A stretch of 64,000 nt of DNA from a virus, in IMG/VR virus record IMGVR_UViG_3300023202_000383, positions 1 to 64,000 of that record; one strand, given 5' to 3'. Shown in pieces: positions 24,806 through 32,237 of the stretch. The stretch's first letter is position 1. Each line of letters starts with the position of its first letter. The translations under genes were made by a program, and so were the position numbers. A model generated the notes under the pieces. That model was not told the origin of the DNA. It searched no databases and was given only the letters and a program-made list of their open reading frames with translations.

Positions 24806-24846
24806 AAAATAACACCAGAGCAAAATAACACCAGAGCAAAATAACA
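24806..24846. repeat. 16-bp tandem repeat (AAAATAACACCAGAGC) x2.6
   Basis: Two perfect copies and a partial third directly abut the 8-bp array. The unit shares the AGCAAAA junction with it. No coding potential. Confidence 0.85.
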
Positions 24847-24855
24847 AGATTTGTA

Positions 24856-25243
24856 GATGGGAATCTCATATTGTCGGATCTGGTCCAGGCGAGATATGAG
24901 ATTGACTTTCCATCAGATTAATCCAGATCCCGCAAAGGTAGAGAACTACCTTCAGCGAAAATCCGATTGCTGAGAGAGCGCCCGGTAGGCTATTTCACCG
25001 GTCTAAGCCTACCATTCACCTTGGATAACCATTGGGTTACATGGCAAAAATGCAACAAGCAAAGCACAGTAACTCCCAGGAGAACACCCGCAGTCTCCGG
25101 CTCCGGGCCTAGCTATATCGGTTGGCACCCTGGGGATTAGAAACCAGGCTCTGTCATTACTAAATACCTACGCTGCTAGAAGCAGTGGGCAAAAGGGCCG
25201 AAATCGGGAAGGTTCCTGTCCATGGCAGCGTGAGAGTCAGACG
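24856..25243 (+). ncRNA. Putative large structured noncoding RNA with 5' pseudoknot
   Basis: About 390 bases with no supported ORF, between the repeats and a terminator-like hairpin. Perfect pairings read directly: 24862-24871 with 24894-24903 (10 bp), interlocked with 24876-24883 and 24923-24930 (8 bp), which is a pseudoknot. Others are 24935-24941/24946-24952 (7 bp, AGAA loop), 24984-24991/25006-25013 (8 bp), 25129-25133/25144-25148 (5 bp) and the closing 25170-25176/25225-25231 (7 bp). The region is clearly more GC-rich than flanking genes. It does not match tmRNA, RNase P, 6S or tRNA signatures I know. Known large phage ncRNAs such as GOLLD or ROOL are candidates, but I cannot test them here. 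Confidence 0.6.
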
Positions 25244-25244
25244 T

Positions 25245-25301
25245 GATTAAAAAAGAAAAAGATGTTTCTCTCTTCGATTTTTCTTCTTCTTTTTTTTAAT
25301 C
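25245..25301 (+). terminator. Long A/T-rich hairpin, terminator-like end of the ncRNA region
   Basis: GATTAAAAAAGAA pairs with a downstream TTCTTTTTTTTAATC-like arm around a pyrimidine-rich loop. The run of T in the 3' arm resembles an intrinsic terminator, or the closing stem of the noncoding RNA. It precedes the promoter-like motif and gene at 25364. Confidence 0.45.
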
Positions 25302-25345
25302 ATCATGATCTCTCCAAGGTAAGGGAAACCGGACTATTTATAAAT

Positions 25346-25359
25346 TATCAAATATAAAA
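25346..25359 (+). promoter_or_regulatory. Candidate phage promoter motif TATCAAATATAAAA
   Basis: Identical to the motif at 15574 and only four bases before the ATG at 25364. If it is a -10 element, the transcript would start within the gene's first codons, so the true arrangement may be a leaderless mRNA or an A/T-rich initiation enhancer instead. Function inferred only from recurrence. Confidence 0.4.
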
Positions 25360-25363
25360 CGAC

Positions 25364-25585
25364 ATGTTTAAATGGCTTTTCGGCAGCAAGAAGCAAGAAA
25401 TGCATATCCATGTACATGTGGATGGTATTTTGAATGTTCAAGGTCAGGATTTAAAGCTTGGCATAAATTCGGATGCAGATATAAGCAACAATAAACAGGA
25501 TCCAAAAGAATCACACATACCTGAAATGGACCCGACAATTGGAGAAATTGACTTACCGCAGGTAGAATTTGGCGAAGAGGACTAA
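25364..25585 (+). CDS. Hypothetical protein, 73 aa
   Basis: A short N-terminal amphipathic segment (MFKWLFGSKKQEMHIHVHVDG) followed by an acidic tail. The first codons are immediately downstream of a TATCAAATATAAAA motif. It ends two bases before the actin-like gene start and is probably co-expressed with it, perhaps as a partner or adaptor. No family recognised. Confidence 0.5.
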   Translation: MFKWLFGSKKQEMHIHVHVDGILNVQGQDLKLGINSDADISNNKQDPKESHIPEMDPTIGEIDLPQVEFGEED

Positions 25586-25586
25586 A

Positions 25587-26615
25587 ATGATTAAAATAGG
25601 ATTAGATCTTGGCACAAAGACAATCGTTTCTGCTAAAAGAGGCGAAGAAAACAAGCCTATATTCAAGCATGAAATAAATGGGTTTTATGAATTCCCGACA
25701 CCAGATAGCTTTACAAAAAAGCTGTTGGTTGGTCAGAAAATACCATTTGTTGAGAAGGATGGCAAGATATATGCTCTTGGCCGGAAGGCTGAGCAGTTTG
25801 CATATGCTGTCAATTCTACTCTTCGTAGACCGATGGCTGATGGTACAGTTAGCAAAGAGGAAGAAGCCATTAATATTATGGCATCGATTGTCCATGCTAT
25901 AATTGGCAAGTTAGATGATGATGCAATATTGTACTATTGTATCCCAGCAGACGCTATAAATAAGAGCACAAATGTGCAGTTCCACCAGAAGATTGCACAG
26001 ATGATAATTGATCGGTATCAAAGAAGTAAAGTAACTGTCAAGGGTTATCCTATCAATGAAGCCAGAGCGTTAGCTATAGGTTCTGGTGAGCCGGTTTGTA
26101 TTGCTGTGTCATTTGGTGCTGGTATGGTCAATGTTTGTTATTGCATGTACGGCATGTCAGTGTTTGAATTCAGTTTAGTTGGTAGCGGAGACCGGGTTGA
26201 TGCGGAGGCTGCTAGGCAGTTTGGATATGATCCAGAAAATCCAAATAAGAGCAGTCGCGAAACGCCGACAACCATGTGTAAGAGAAAGCACCAAATAGAT
26301 CTGACAAAATCTAAAGATGAAGTAGATAGAAAAGACCAGGCGATAATGATTTCGTATCAGATTCTGATAGAGAATGTTGTTGACGGTATTATAAAGGGTT
26401 TCAACGAAAACGAAGAAAAAGCCAAGATAGATCAGGCAATCCCTGTTGTAATAGCTGGTGGTACTTCATCTCCTCCGGGGTTCGGCGAATATTTTGAGGA
26501 GATTATGAAGTCTAAAGAACCCCCGTTTGAAATATCCACTATAACGGTACATCCTAGACCATTATATGCTGTTGCGGAAGGTTGTCTTATCGCTTCTGAG
26601 AGTCATGAGGAATAA
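25587..26615 (+). CDS. Actin-like ATPase (MreB/ParM/Hsp70 superfamily)
   Basis: 342 aa from the ATG at 25587. IGLDLGTKTIVSAK (phosphate 1), VSFGAGMVNVCYC (phosphate 2) and VVIAGGTSSPPGF (adenosine motif) are the three signatures of the actin/Hsp70 ATPase fold. Length fits MreB/ParM-like filament proteins. In jumbo phages, tubulin-like or actin-like filaments position DNA or segregate genomes. Here the gene stands directly ahead of virion-like genes rather than beside an obvious adaptor-centromere pair. Role in the cell is inference. Confidence 0.85.
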   Translation: MIKIGLDLGTKTIVSAKRGEENKPIFKHEINGFYEFPTPDSFTKKLLVGQKIPFVEKDGKIYALGRKAEQFAYAVNSTLRRPMADGTVSKEEEAINIMASIVHAIIGKLDDDAILYYCIPADAINKSTNVQFHQKIAQMIIDRYQRSKVTVKGYPINEARALAIGSGEPVCIAVSFGAGMVNVCYCMYGMSVFEFSLVGSGDRVDAEAARQFGYDPENPNKSSRETPTTMCKRKHQIDLTKSKDEVDRKDQAIMISYQILIENVVDGIIKGFNENEEKAKIDQAIPVVIAGGTSSPPGFGEYFEEIMKSKEPPFEISTITVHPRPLYAVAEGCLIASESHEE

Positions 26616-26640
26616 AATCAAAATTAAGTAGGAGGCAATT

Positions 26641-26883
26641 ATGGCACATCATGTAGTAGGTATAGGTCTATTTTCAGTTGCCAGAGATGGCACTGTTATG
26701 CCTGGAAAAGAAGGTACGATAGCTCAGGTTGCTACTTCTAATCTAGAAAGAAGAATTGTACCAACTAAAGGTGTAGATAGCTCAATGAATTATCCCACAA
26801 TAGTTGAATATCTAGATTTAGAAGAAGATGCTGGCTTTGATCTGGTTCATATAGACCAATATACTATAATAACTAAGGGCTAA
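26641..26883 (+). CDS. Hypothetical protein, 80 aa
   Basis: Preceded by a strong TAGGAGG. Compact beta-rich protein (HHVVGIGLFSVARDGTVMPG). It lies one base before the next gene, so it forms an operon with 26885-28238. Possibly a small virion or decoration protein; no family recognised. Confidence 0.55.
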   Translation: MAHHVVGIGLFSVARDGTVMPGKEGTIAQVATSNLERRIVPTKGVDSSMNYPTIVEYLDLEEDAGFDLVHIDQYTIITKG

Positions 26884-26884
26884 A

Positions 26885-27310
26885 ATGCCGAGAAAGAGCC
26901 TAGAAGACAGGCTATGTGAAGCGTTATTAAGTCATTCGTCAAAAGACAATGACCAGTTTGATGAATATGTTGAAGATATCAAAGATCTCATGGGGTCATC
27001 TGGAGTTCTAGAAGAAGGCAAAAAGATAACTGTTACTACTATAATAGATACTGATGAAGATGAAGAAAAGATAGATCCTCAGGTAAAATTAAATATCCCA
27101 GATGAAGCAAAAAACAATTTCATGAACAAGGCTCAGGAATTGGGAAATTTTGATAGTCCTGCTTGGGTTGAGCAAGTTGTCAATGGTCTAAAGCAAGCGG
27201 GGGTTCAAGGAATGAACCCTATTGAGGATGATGAAAAGCCTGTAACTAAGAAAGAGATCATGTATCTAATATCTATGCTGATTGATCTCATAAAAACAGG
27301 AAAAGTATAA
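26885..27310 (+). CDS. Hypothetical acidic protein, 141 aa
   Basis: Acidic and helical with an extended Asp/Glu segment (IDTDEDEEKIDP) and a C-terminal amphipathic helix. Its last base overlaps the next ATG. Context suggests a morphogenesis accessory or chaperone; no motif supports a specific role. Confidence 0.5.
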   Translation: MPRKSLEDRLCEALLSHSSKDNDQFDEYVEDIKDLMGSSGVLEEGKKITVTTIIDTDEDEEKIDPQVKLNIPDEAKNNFMNKAQELGNFDSPAWVEQVVNGLKQAGVQGMNPIEDDEKPVTKKEIMYLISMLIDLIKTGKV

Positions 27311-27915
27311 TGGCGCTAGAAGGTAAGGGACTAAACCTTAAAGGCGACAACACTTTCAAACCAGTTACCCCAGGCGTTAGAGTCACAGATATAGTTGTTA
27401 GAGGTGGCGGGGGAACGGTAACATTCTCTGATGGTGTTACTGTAGAATATTTATTTCAATTTATACAAGATCCCAGTATACCGTCTGGCGGTATCTTCGA
27501 TGTCACTCTGCAGGGCGATAGAGCTAAGAGAACGTATGAAAATGTGATATCTCAAGCTGTTTGTGATATGGTTGATTGGGTGACTCAGTGTTCCAGTCTC
27601 AATAGGCGAGTTTCTGAATTAGAAAAGTTACTTGGTAGAGGTGTTGAATTTACGTTCGAGATTGAGGATTGGGACGATCTTGGTGTAAAGAATCAGATCC
27701 ACATTATAAATGAAGGAACTCCTGGGCCTGGAGAAATTGGTCCACATGAATTAGGTACTTCTAGATCATTCCATATATCTGTTTGGAAAAGGGATGGGTC
27801 CCCTGCGATATTCGGCGTAGATACTGAATTCGAAATCAATTTAGATACTGGATTAATCAAACTTATTAAAGCTCCTTTAGGTAAGCCATTTGCTGGCAGG
27901 GTTATTGTAAGTTGA
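27310..27915 (+). CDS. Virion-like protein with GEIGPHxL C-terminal domain
   Basis: 201 aa. The N-terminal part is Gly-rich (VVRGGGGTVTFSDGVTVEYL), the middle is helical, and the C-terminal 70 residues contain PGPGEIGPHELG ... TGLIKLIK ... FAGRVIVS. The same C-terminal module recurs in the gene at 28294 (PGAGEIGPHGLA ... TGDITLTK ... FDGRVIVV), so a shared tail or fibre-type beta domain is likely. Its stop overlaps the TTG start of the next gene. Confidence 0.55.
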   Translation: MALEGKGLNLKGDNTFKPVTPGVRVTDIVVRGGGGTVTFSDGVTVEYLFQFIQDPSIPSGGIFDVTLQGDRAKRTYENVISQAVCDMVDWVTQCSSLNRRVSELEKLLGRGVEFTFEIEDWDDLGVKNQIHIINEGTPGPGEIGPHELGTSRSFHISVWKRDGSPAIFGVDTEFEINLDTGLIKLIKAPLGKPFAGRVIVS

Positions 27916-28238
27916 TTAGGCTGAAAGCTATAGAACTCGTTGAAGCAAGAAATGCTTTTGAACCATATTTAAGTAGGCAATTGCCGTATGGTTTGTCTAA
28001 AAGAATGGGCAATATTGTAGCTGAACTTGACAAGCATATTTTAAGGTTAAAATCGCATCGCCTTGCTATGGCCGATAAATATAAAGAACTTGACGACCCT
28101 GAAGGATTTAATAAGAAGTCAATAGAATTAATGATGTCAGACGTAAAATTAGACGTTGATAAGATTCCTGAAGAACTTATTGATAAAGTAGAAGTCAGAC
28201 CATCAGATATGAAATATCTTTCGCTGTTTGTTGAATGA
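27912..28238 (+). CDS. Hypothetical helical protein, 108 aa (TTG start)
   Basis: The frame begins at a TTG (27912) overlapping the preceding TGA. Helical and charged, with LPYGLSKRMGNIVAELDKHIL, which resembles the small helical tail-accessory proteins of DUF1617 type, though this is weak. It closes the 26641-28238 operon. Confidence 0.45.
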   Translation: MIRLKAIELVEARNAFEPYLSRQLPYGLSKRMGNIVAELDKHILRLKSHRLAMADKYKELDDPEGFNKKSIELMMSDVKLDVDKIPEELIDKVEVRPSDMKYLSLFVE

Positions 28239-28246
28239 TTAATTCT

Positions 28247-28260
28247 TTAACAAATATATT
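28247..28260 (+). promoter_or_regulatory. Variant of the TATCAAATATA motif (TTAACAAATATATT)
   Basis: One mismatch to the recurring motif, located 34 bases before the ATG at 28294, a normal promoter distance. Weak on its own; recorded because the position fits. Confidence 0.25.
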
Positions 28261-28293
28261 ATGAAAGATTAACTCTAATGAAAGAGATATCTG

Positions 28294-28992
28294 ATGTCTA
28301 AAACTTTTTATGAAGCAATTATCGCGCAGGGTGGCTTTGCTGGGCAGGTATTTGATGTTGCTGCTGGTCCTGCCAACACCGATGTGATTGATGCTCTTTT
28401 GAGTGCCAGCGATGGTGTTCTTACGGAGAATGCTCCAGTCAATATGATATCAACCGGTGCTCTCTCTGCTGGAGCTGGTACTGATGGTATTGTTGACCTT
28501 GATATTACTGCGTTGGAGCAGGAAGGTCGCTGGTTCTGGCTTTCTGTTAGAAACAGTGATATCGGAACAATTAGCTTAACTGTTACTTCTACCACAGATA
28601 TTAATGGTGGCGGTGCCACCTTAACTATCAGTAGTGCTCAGGACCTGTTGTTTGTTCATGAATCTGGAGGCACTTGGAGAGCTTATCGCCAAGAACTTAG
28701 CACAGCCCCAACAAATGCTAAGATTTTCCGCGATACATTTGCTGCTAGTGATTGGTCTGGTGGGCCTACTAACTCTATTACAGTAATACAAACTGGCGCT
28801 CCTGGTGCTGGTGAAATCGGGCCTCATGGATTAGCTATTGCTAGTTCTTATGCTGTTCAGGTATATCGAGATTCAGACGATGAGCTTGTGGATCTTGGTA
28901 CAGTAGTAGATGGTGGCACCGGTGATATCACCTTGACTAAAACTGGCCTTGGTACTAATTTTGATGGTCGTGTGATTGTCGTTGGTGACTAA
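28294..28992 (+). CDS. Virion/tail-fibre-like protein with GEIGPHxL C-terminal domain
   Basis: 232 aa, Gly/Thr/Ala-rich and beta-rich with almost no Lys, typical of tail-fibre or decoration proteins. The C-terminal module PGAGEIGPHGLA...GDITLTK...FDGRVIVVGD is shared with the gene at 27310. The N-terminus (MSKTFYEAIIAQGGFAGQVF) resembles that of the gene at 29233 (MAREFFDTVATKAGLAGEYE), hinting at a common attachment domain. Confidence 0.6.
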   Translation: MSKTFYEAIIAQGGFAGQVFDVAAGPANTDVIDALLSASDGVLTENAPVNMISTGALSAGAGTDGIVDLDITALEQEGRWFWLSVRNSDIGTISLTVTSTTDINGGGATLTISSAQDLLFVHESGGTWRAYRQELSTAPTNAKIFRDTFAASDWSGGPTNSITVIQTGAPGAGEIGPHGLAIASSYAVQVYRDSDDELVDLGTVVDGGTGDITLTKTGLGTNFDGRVIVVGD

Positions 28993-29013
28993 AACTTATG
29001 AGGGGGGCTGGCG

Positions 29014-29205
29014 ATGGACGCCGACAAAGTATATAAAGATCTAAAGGATGAAGCTAATGCTCTCATTGGTCGCGAGAGAGAGCTGGAGAGTAGGATAGAA
29101 GCTGTCAAAACTTTGAGAAGCAATAACAGAGATCGAAGAGTTAGGATTGAGAAGCTTGAGGCTCAGCTTGCGGAATTAATGGATGACGTTCTTGATAACA
29201 AATAA
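29014..29205 (+). CDS. Small coiled-coil protein, 63 aa
   Basis: Starts after GAGGGGGG. Almost entirely helical with heptad-like Leu/Ile spacing (RERELESRIEAVKTLR, RIEKLEAQLAELM). Probably an oligomerisation or chaperone protein for the neighbouring fibre genes; function inferred only from context. Confidence 0.55.
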   Translation: MDADKVYKDLKDEANALIGRERELESRIEAVKTLRSNNRDRRVRIEKLEAQLAELMDDVLDNK

Positions 29206-29232
29206 GAAATAAACGCTGGTTTATAAAGTGGT

Positions 29233-29991
29233 ATGGCTAGAGAGTTCTTTGATACTGTTGCTACTAAAGCTGGTTTGGCTGGCGAATATGAAGAACTAAT
29301 TGAGTCTGAATTCGCCGCCTCGGCTGGACCAGCGTATACGCCCGGCGAAGATGGAATTTTTAGGGTAGTTGCCTCTAGGACAATTCAGTTATTGAAGGGT
29401 AGTCCAATCTATGTGGAGACTTTTCAGGACTCTGCTGCCACCCTACGAGTTCCGTCTGGGCTAATAGCAAGCAATGATGCCAACGATGGTAGATTTTATT
29501 TTGTCAAGAACAGCGGAATTGGGAATGTTGCATTACAAGATCACTTAGGTGGATCTTTGGCGGCAATCCGTAAAGGTCAATTTGTTGTTGCCCTACATGG
29601 AGATGATGATAATTGGGATGCTTCTGGGTTGCTTAGTTCCGACGCCGTCGTCGAAGTCAAGAACACGTTGACGACCACGGACACACTGCTGAACACGATC
29701 GCCACGATCGACGTCGACCCCAGCACCGTACACCATCTGGACGTGACGATCACGGCGCGGGAGGGCGACAATAATAGAGGGTCGTTCGTGCGTAAGGCCA
29801 CGATTTACCGTAATTCGACGGGCGGGGCAGCAATCGAGAATAACGTAATCGTGGTATTTGACGAGAGCAGCAGCGGTAACTTTAAGATAGCTGTCGTGGC
29901 GAGCGGCAACAGCATACTCATTCAGGTTCAGGATGAGCAGGGGCAAACGGTGAACTGGACCAGTTGGCACAAACTCTACTCACAGGCGTGA
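29233..29991 (+). CDS. Chimeric fibre-like protein (AT-rich 5' part, GC-rich 3' part)
   Basis: 252 aa. The N-terminal 136 residues are encoded in AT-rich DNA like the rest of the genome. From about 29640, in the middle of the gene, composition and codon choice switch abruptly to GC-rich with C/G third positions, and stay so to about 32110. The N-terminus resembles that of the 28294 gene, while the C-terminus is a fibre-like beta domain. This is what recombination that swaps fibre tips would leave: own base-plate attachment end, foreign distal end. The reading frame is intact. Confidence 0.7.
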   Translation: MAREFFDTVATKAGLAGEYEELIESEFAASAGPAYTPGEDGIFRVVASRTIQLLKGSPIYVETFQDSAATLRVPSGLIASNDANDGRFYFVKNSGIGNVALQDHLGGSLAAIRKGQFVVALHGDDDNWDASGLLSSDAVVEVKNTLTTTDTLLNTIATIDVDPSTVHHLDVTITAREGDNNRGSFVRKATIYRNSTGGAAIENNVIVVFDESSSGNFKIAVVASGNSILIQVQDEQGQTVNWTSWHKLYSQA

Positions 29992-29992
29992 C

Positions 29993-30634
29993 ATGATTAC
30001 CGGCATCACACAATTCGGGTTGGAGGGGCGTGTAGCAACGGTGGATCACGACCCGGCTATCGTGTCGACCGATGTCCCCGCAGGTTCGATTATCCTGTCG
30101 ACCTCCACAGGATTGCTCTACCGAAAACTCACCGGCGGCAGCAACACGGATGTGTTGCCGATGACCGCTTCCAGTCAGCCGTTCGATTGGGACAGCGGGG
30201 CGTCGGCGGTCGCGGCGGTCGTCGCGGCCGGGATGCTGTCGCTCGAATTGCTTGCCGATACCGACTCGAAGGTAGTCGGCGGCGACGTTGCCCCGCTGCA
30301 CGTCGACCTCGATCAGGCGTTGGAGCTTGACGTCAAGATCGTCACCCTCAGCTTGGGCGACGCGTCGGCCGACGCGCACCTGCGGCTGACGGCCCGCTAC
30401 GTGGGGTTGGGCGAGGCGGCGGACAAGACGCCCGACGAGACGATCGACCACATCTTTGAAGTCGCCAACGTAGATAAGTGCGTGCACGCCGTGACGTTCA
30501 CACTGGACCCGTCGCTTATCTCCCCCGAAGACCTGCTAAACCTGGAGCTGTCGCGGCTGGGCACGTCAGCGAGTGACGTGTTTACCGGCTCCATCGGCGT
30601 TGCCGAGAGGTCGCTGCTGAGGTTCTTTAACTGA
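29993..30634 (+). CDS. Tail-fibre/virion-like protein (GC-rich module)
   Basis: 213 aa. GC-rich, Asp/Ala/Leu-rich, with beta-strand repeats (VHAVTFTLDPSLISPEDLL) typical of phage fibre or decoration proteins. Starts one base after the preceding stop; the next gene begins in the last base of its stop. No specific receptor-binding fold recognised. Confidence 0.6.
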   Translation: MITGITQFGLEGRVATVDHDPAIVSTDVPAGSIILSTSTGLLYRKLTGGSNTDVLPMTASSQPFDWDSGASAVAAVVAAGMLSLELLADTDSKVVGGDVAPLHVDLDQALELDVKIVTLSLGDASADAHLRLTARYVGLGEAADKTPDETIDHIFEVANVDKCVHAVTFTLDPSLISPEDLLNLELSRLGTSASDVFTGSIGVAERSLLRFFN

Positions 30635-31164
30635 TGGCAAGCACGTACGAACTGATACTGTTCCGCGAGGAGACCCGAGACGACGGGAAGGTGGCGTTGC
30701 TGCGTATCCCGTTGGTGGCCGGTGCGGGGATCGACCTCGACGCGGTGATCGGGGAGGTATCCGCCGGTAGCGGTGTGAGCGTGCAGGAGGGATACGCCGA
30801 GAGCGAAGGGACCAGTTCGACGACCAGCACCAACTTTCAGCAAAAGCTCCGCGCCAGCTTGACGGGTCTAGACGCCGGTACGTATGAGGTGGCGTGGTCT
30901 TGTGAGGTGTTGCCCGGCAAAAACAATCTGGCTGCCCGCGTGCGGGTTCAAGTGGATGACACGACGACGCTAAACAGCCCTGACCCGGTCCTCAATCGAG
31001 ACAATAGCGGGGGCAACGTGAAGGGCTGGATGCCTCTCAGTGGGTTCCGTCAATTGGCATTGAGCGCCGGGGATCATGACTTCGACATCGACTTTGCTTC
31101 ACCTCAGAACGGAAAGTCAGTAGATATCCGGTTTGCGCGTATCAAAATAGCGAGGACAAATTAA
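30634..31164 (+). CDS. Tail-fibre distal/virion-like protein (GC-rich module)
   Basis: 176 aa. Serine/threonine-rich start, then a beta-sandwich-like sequence (AGTYEVAWSCEVLPG, DHDFDIDFASP, VDIRFARIKIA) of the kind seen in small carbohydrate-binding fibre heads. Overlaps the preceding gene by one base and is followed immediately by a GTG-start gene. Confidence 0.55.
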   Translation: MASTYELILFREETRDDGKVALLRIPLVAGAGIDLDAVIGEVSAGSGVSVQEGYAESEGTSSTTSTNFQQKLRASLTGLDAGTYEVAWSCEVLPGKNNLAARVRVQVDDTTTLNSPDPVLNRDNSGGNVKGWMPLSGFRQLALSAGDHDFDIDFASPQNGKSVDIRFARIKIARTN

Positions 31165-32106
31165 GTGGCCGAGCAAGCATACACGTACAGCATCGCCAGC
31201 GACTTCCCGTCGGGCGCGGTCAACACGCAGAAGCTGCACGACGAGGTCGTGGCCGACACGGCGATCACGACGCAGCTCGACCGCATCGACACCGACGGCG
31301 ACGGCTTGTCAATCGTGTTTCAGGCGGCGCTGTCGGCGGCGGAGAAGACGGCGCTGGACGGCGACACGACCGGACCGGCCGGGGGGCTGATCGCGCAGCA
31401 CGACAACAGCGCGTCCGCCCCCGACTACGGGAAGATGCAGATCGACGGGATCTCCCCGGACGCCAACGGCTCGCTGCCGCAGGCCCCGATCATCTCCACG
31501 CCGGGCCACCGGCTCAACGACCGCGACGTGCTGGTGCGGGTGGGCGAGTTCGACAACCCGTTCGAGGACCTGCGGGTCAACCCCGACGACAACAAGGAAG
31601 TGGCGTGGGGCGAGGTCACGTGCGACCCGGCCGACACCGATCCGGCGAACAAGACCGGGGTATTCAAGCTCGACGGCAACGGCGACTGGGTCCGCTGCAC
31701 CGACCAGACCGACGCGGCCGCCAACGCCGGGCTCACGGTCCTGGAGTACCAGGCCCGGCAGGGCGGCGTGGCCGGGGGCGATGCGCTCAAGTACGACGTG
31801 CGGGGCGGGACGCTGTGGGTCGACTCCAACGTGCCGGACGACGGCGACCGCTGGTCGCACCGCGTCTATTCGGTCGGTGCCCCGGACCTGTCGGCCGTCC
31901 TCGGCGGCCGGGTGCCGTTCTTCGACGGTTACCTGTTTCCCTATCGCAACAACTGGATGCAGACGCTCAATCCCGTGGCGTTCCCGATGGATCCGTCGGC
32001 GTCGGCGGCGGCGAGCATCGTCCGCGTGTGGTTCTATTACAAGGCGGGCACGGCGTACGAGCACGTGCTGCGGTTCCACCTGTACCGACCGACCGGAAGC
32101 TGGTAG
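31165..32106 (+). CDS. Tail-fibre-like protein (GC-rich module, GTG start)
   Basis: 313 aa from a GTG directly after the preceding stop. YTYSIASDFPSGAVNTQKLHDEV at the start resembles the virion-attachment repeat found in fibre proteins of siphoviruses and myoviruses, and the C-terminus is a jelly-roll-like beta domain. The most GC-rich gene in the window. It probably determines host binding (inference). Confidence 0.6.
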   Translation: MAEQAYTYSIASDFPSGAVNTQKLHDEVVADTAITTQLDRIDTDGDGLSIVFQAALSAAEKTALDGDTTGPAGGLIAQHDNSASAPDYGKMQIDGISPDANGSLPQAPIISTPGHRLNDRDVLVRVGEFDNPFEDLRVNPDDNKEVAWGEVTCDPADTDPANKTGVFKLDGNGDWVRCTDQTDAAANAGLTVLEYQARQGGVAGGDALKYDVRGGTLWVDSNVPDDGDRWSHRVYSVGAPDLSAVLGGRVPFFDGYLFPYRNNWMQTLNPVAFPMDPSASAAASIVRVWFYYKAGTAYEHVLRFHLYRPTGSW

Positions 32107-32118
32107 GGTTTCCCATTC

Positions 32119-32190
32119 ATGAAGCTAATATTCTGCCCAGACTGCCGGGACGTGTTTAAGCTAGTCCGCGATGAGCCCCGTAAATGCTGA
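32119..32190 (+). pseudogene. Truncated zinc-ribbon ORF remnant at island edge
   Basis: Encodes MKLIFCPDCRDVFKLV then RDEPRKC and a stop (23 aa). Full-length phage relatives of this CPDC-start family continue with a second CxCG-type knuckle; here the frame ends right after the third Cys, where composition falls back to AT-rich. It looks like a gene from the GC-rich donor cut by the recombination junction. Confidence 0.45.
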
Positions 32191-32237
32191 GATTCTTGCT
32201 ATATCGAGACCCATCTGCTTAGTATTTGGATTAAGCT

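Larger units (their letters stand above)
29640..32190. other. GC-rich horizontally acquired fibre module
   Basis: Both edges are sharp. The left lies inside the gene 29233-29991; the right is just after the truncated CPDC ORF at 32119. All genes inside use GC-rich codons (GGC, GAC, CTG, GTC) that are rare in the flanks. No transposase, integrase or terminal repeat is visible, so homologous or illegitimate recombination with a phage of a GC-rich host is more likely than transposition. Confidence 0.8.

Noticed and set aside
24742-24846. CRISPR array
   Set aside because: The units are 8 or 16 bp with no spacers, so they are simple tandem repeats.
25081-25220. Possible tRNA inside the structured noncoding region
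   Set aside because: AGCTATATCGGTTGG resembles a D-arm and CCTGG/CCAGG an anticodon stem, but the loop is 10 bases and no T-arm with acceptor pairing can be formed.
24856-25243. tmRNA, RNase P RNA or group I intron
   Set aside because: No tRNA-like ends, no RNase P P4 consensus and no group I core (P/Q/R/S) motifs were found.
31605-32159. Long GC-rich ORFs in other frames of the fibre module, including minus-strand 31309-32079
   Set aside because: High GC suppresses stop codons; products are Arg/Pro-rich shadows without starts or ribosome-binding sites, while 31165-32106 has proper context.
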